Shown: in pieces, positions 62,111 through 64,000 of the stretch
Layout: every line of letters begins with the position of its first letter
Numbering within the stretch: position 1 is the stretch's first letter
DNA from: Lactiplantibacillus brownii
GTDB lineage: Bacteria; Bacillota; Bacilli; Lactobacillales; Lactobacillaceae
NCBI RefSeq assembly: GCF_031085375.1
Contig: NZ_JAVCWF010000001.1
Coordinates: 2,418,001 to 2,482,000, forward strand
DNA length: 64,000 nt
Direction: 5' to 3'
The notes under the pieces: model-generated
Seen by the model: the letters and a program-made list of their open reading frames with translations, nothing else
What the model was told of the DNA's origin: nothing
Databases searched by the model: none
Program-made: the position numbers and the translations under genes

Positions 62111-62706
62111 AACTTATCGTGCCTCCAATCCAGAAATTCTCGATAGATTCCACGTGCCAACTGTGAATAAGTAAAAACGTTGTAATACAAGGCAATCACT
62201 AAAACGTAAAACACCAGTCGTCCAATGATTGAATGGGCAATAAAGAACGTTTCACCACCGCCAAAATGCACGATAACAATCACAACAACCAACCGTAAAA
62301 CATTAATCAAGTAAATATAAACTAGGCCAAAAAGGCCATAGAACACTTTTTCTTTGCGTTCATACATCGGGAAAAACGCCACCAAAGCAATAAACGCACA
62401 GGTTTCAATAATTCCAGAACATTCATAATCAATTGACATCATGACCGCATTTTGACCATTACCGATGTAAACAAGTCCAGATTTAAACAGGACAGTGCAC
62501 CAATTCGTGATATCACTGAATAGGGCCACACCATGGATAACTGCATGGGTGAAAAACCACACCCAATACGGCCGACTAATCGCTGAAAGGATAAAGAAAA
62601 GTCCAGCACTCCCAATAATAAATAAATAAGCGGAAAGCTGGGCTCGCTTTAGCACTGACAGGACGTAAAGCCATACTACAGTTCCCAGTATGATAGTTAC
62701 GTTCAT
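62107..62706 (-). CDS. xrtG: Exosortase XrtG
   Basis: A 199-residue integral membrane cysteine protease/transpeptidase of the Firmicute exosortase family (recalled as TIGR03110), with about six helices. The exosortase triad is in place: Cys 96 in DYECSGIIET, Arg 138 in INVLRLVVV and His 158 in FFIAHSIIGR. The enzyme is predicted to cut the C-terminal tripartite signal of a substrate and join it to an acceptor. The best substrate is the protein encoded directly upstream. Its stop overlaps the glycosyltransferase start. Confidence 0.88.
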   Translation of the reverse strand: MNVTIILGTVVWLYVLSVLKRAQLSAYLFIIGSAGLFFILSAISRPYWVWFFTHAVIHGVALFSDITNWCTVLFKSGLVYIGNGQNAVMMSIDYECSGIIETCAFIALVAFFPMYERKEKVFYGLFGLVYIYLINVLRLVVVIVIVHFGGGETFFIAHSIIGRLVFYVLVIALYYNVFTYSQLARGIYREFLDWRHDKL

Positions 62707-62752
62707 TTCACATCAGTCCTATTAATTAACTTGTCAAACATTGTAATCCAAA

Positions 62753-64000
62753 TTACTTACCACTCATTCGACGTCCTTTACGCGTCAATAGACCAGCTTT
62801 GCGAAGCCGATAATAACCAAATCCCACAATGGCAACACCAATACCAGAAATCAAGATCGGCCCTGTTGACCCACCGGCCACTGTGACTTTCTGACTCGTA
62901 ATGTTTGGGTTGTACATCGTAATTGTTTGCCCTGTCATCGAAGATACACCAAGCTTACCCAAACTAACTTTAAACTCAGCAATATTATACCCATCTTTAC
63001 TGGAAACATAGCCAGTCCCAACATCAATGCCTTGGTCGTCAGCCTGGTTATCGGCACCTTTAAAGGTAACCTTTTGCGCACTGCCCTCAGCGACCTGAGA
63101 GCTCGGCATGTCTTTGGACCAAACATAAACTTTTTTACCACCAATATCGAAGTCATAATCACCATAGCCTGGCACAGTACCATACTTCATGACAACATAG
63201 ACATAAACAGCATCGCCATCACTTACCATGGCAAACTTACCACTATCGTATTGACCACCTGTCAGTGTGACATTCTTCCAGTCAGCAAATTTACCATCGA
63301 TCACAATATTCAGATTATCATTATCGTTATTTGCATTGCCATCCGTGGTCGTGGTGTCTTTCGAACTAGAATCCGCTTTACCATCAATGACCCCGGCAGC
63401 CGTTGAGCTAGAGCTGACACTACTGCTAGAGCTACTTGAAACAACACTACTACTGGTGCTACTACTGCTTGAAGCGGCACTACTACTATCACTACCTGAA
63501 TTTCCCATTGAGGTCACCGTTGTCGTAGCTGCATTACTCCCAATATTAGGGTTAGTGAAAGAGGCTTGTTTTCCGACAACTGTGCCATTAAGTCCAAATG
63601 ACTTCAGGTTGACTCTAAATTCGCCATAATTATTTTTACCATCATTCATCACATAACCGTTACCCACTGTGCCGTACTGTGTGCCATCATAGTCGGACCC
63701 ACCAGTGACCGTAACCGCTTTGGTTTTACCACTGTCAACACTAGTATCGCTCAACCATGCATGATAAGTTTTACCATTGATTATAAAAATATAATCACCA
63801 TGTGTTGGCACATTACCATTTTGCATTTTGACATACACATTGAGGTAACGACCATTATCAACTAATGCGGTTGACCCGTTATAACCATTAGTCAATGTCG
63901 CGCCACTCCAGTCCGAGAACTGACCATCAATTGAAATGGCTGAACTCGTACTGTTGGCTGCCGACGAAGCGGCATTAACCGTCGTCGGTCCCGTTAGCGT
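62753..64000 (-). CDS. Firmicu-CTERM-like surface protein, substrate of XrtG, 5' end outside window
   Basis: The frame is open to the right edge, with 415 residues visible. The first visible residues, TLTGPTTVNAASSAANS, look like the end of a signal peptide. Two related domains follow, each starting IDGxFxDW (ISIDGQFSDWSG and IVIDGKFADWKN), reminiscent of CBM9/DOMON-like carbohydrate-binding folds. Between them is a Ser-rich linker with runs of up to seven Ser. The C-terminus ends in a glycine, a single hydrophobic helix (PILISGIGVAIVGFGYYRL) and a basic tail, the Firmicu-CTERM pattern. It lies 46 bp upstream of xrtG in the same direction. Confidence 0.82.
   Translation of the reverse strand, partial: TLTGPTTVNAASSAANSTSSAISIDGQFSDWSGATLTNGYNGSTALVDNGRYLNVYVKMQNGNVPTHGDYIFIINGKTYHAWLSDTSVDSGKTKAVTVTGGSDYDGTQYGTVGNGYVMNDGKNNYGEFRVNLKSFGLNGTVVGKQASFTNPNIGSNAATTTVTSMGNSGSDSSSAASSSSSTSSSVVSSSSSSSVSSSSTAAGVIDGKADSSSKDTTTTDGNANNDNDNLNIVIDGKFADWKNVTLTGGQYDSGKFAMVSDGDAVYVYVVMKYGTVPGYGDYDFDIGGKKVYVWSKDMPSSQVAEGSAQKVTFKGADNQADDQGIDVGTGYVSSKDGYNIAEFKVSLGKLGVSSMTGQTITMYNPNITSQKVTVAGGSTGPILISGIGVAIVGFGYYRLRKAGLLTRKGRRMSGK

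Overview
The window looks like a chromosomal segment of a lactic acid bacterium of the Lactiplantibacillus plantarum group (plantarum, pentosus, paraplantarum or close). Evidence: surface proteins with KxYKxGKxW-type signal peptides and LPQT[S/D]EQ sorting motifs, MucBP-type adhesins, many sugar PTS and ROK genes, an Nramp manganese importer, AGGAGG-like ribosome binding sites and moderate GC. The species was not tested. No rRNA or tRNA gene and no CRISPR array was seen.

Layout. 1-6.7 kb: end of a proline iminopeptidase gene, amino acid permease, a non-autonomous insertion, a YefM/YoeB-type toxin-antitoxin pair, an EAL protein, an NADH oxidase-like flavoprotein and a DyP peroxidase. 6.9-17.7 kb: an AT-richer block that I read as one 10.8-kb Tn554-like transposon inserted inside a dispersed repeat. 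It carries three tyrosine recombinases plus a TnpC-like protein, a LexA-box-controlled YolD/UmuC mutagenesis cassette, and a thiol-sensor cassette (Rrf2, HxlR, three SnoaL-like proteins, an NmrA-like reductase). 18-23 kb: LacI-controlled cellobiose/beta-glucoside operon (EIIC, ROK kinase, GH1 6-phospho-beta-glucosidase). 23-28 kb: UMF1-type transporter with a secreted-type phosphodiesterase family protein, an HSL-like esterase and a divergent GntR regulator, then a probable small RNA gene. 28-38 kb: surface-protein cluster, with one intact and one nonsense-interrupted MucBP adhesin and a choice-of-anchor-A protein with a 45-bp tandem repeat.

38-55 kb: MarR/rhodanese-like pair, RsgA paralogue, ROK kinase, DUF2798 protein, cytochrome b5-like protein, an EIIA-like protein lacking its phosphorylated His, MntH, a membrane GGDEF plus EAL operon, a VIT1-like transporter, the anaerobic ribonucleotide reductase NrdD/NrdG behind paired NrdR boxes, a small lipoprotein, and a second inverted copy of the insertion seen at 2.2 kb. 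55-64 kb: M20 deacylase, an EIIA-B-C sugar PTS and, running off the right edge, a tightly coupled exosortase operon: a Firmicu-CTERM-like surface protein, exosortase XrtG, a processive family-2 glycosyltransferase, a 6-pyruvoyl-tetrahydropterin-synthase-like protein and a multispanning GT-C-like membrane protein.

Most notable systems: (1) the XrtG operon, whose gene order suggests processing and glycosylation of one surface protein; the families are named bioinformatically, but I know of no biochemical description. (2) The transposon, whose ends can be read because the two halves of the target repeat lie on either side. (3) A promoter-structure-terminator small RNA gene at 28.17-28.35 kb. (4) Layered repeat insertions: two copies of a MITE-like element with 8-9 bp target duplications, and a 116-bp palindromic element nested inside a composite repeat.
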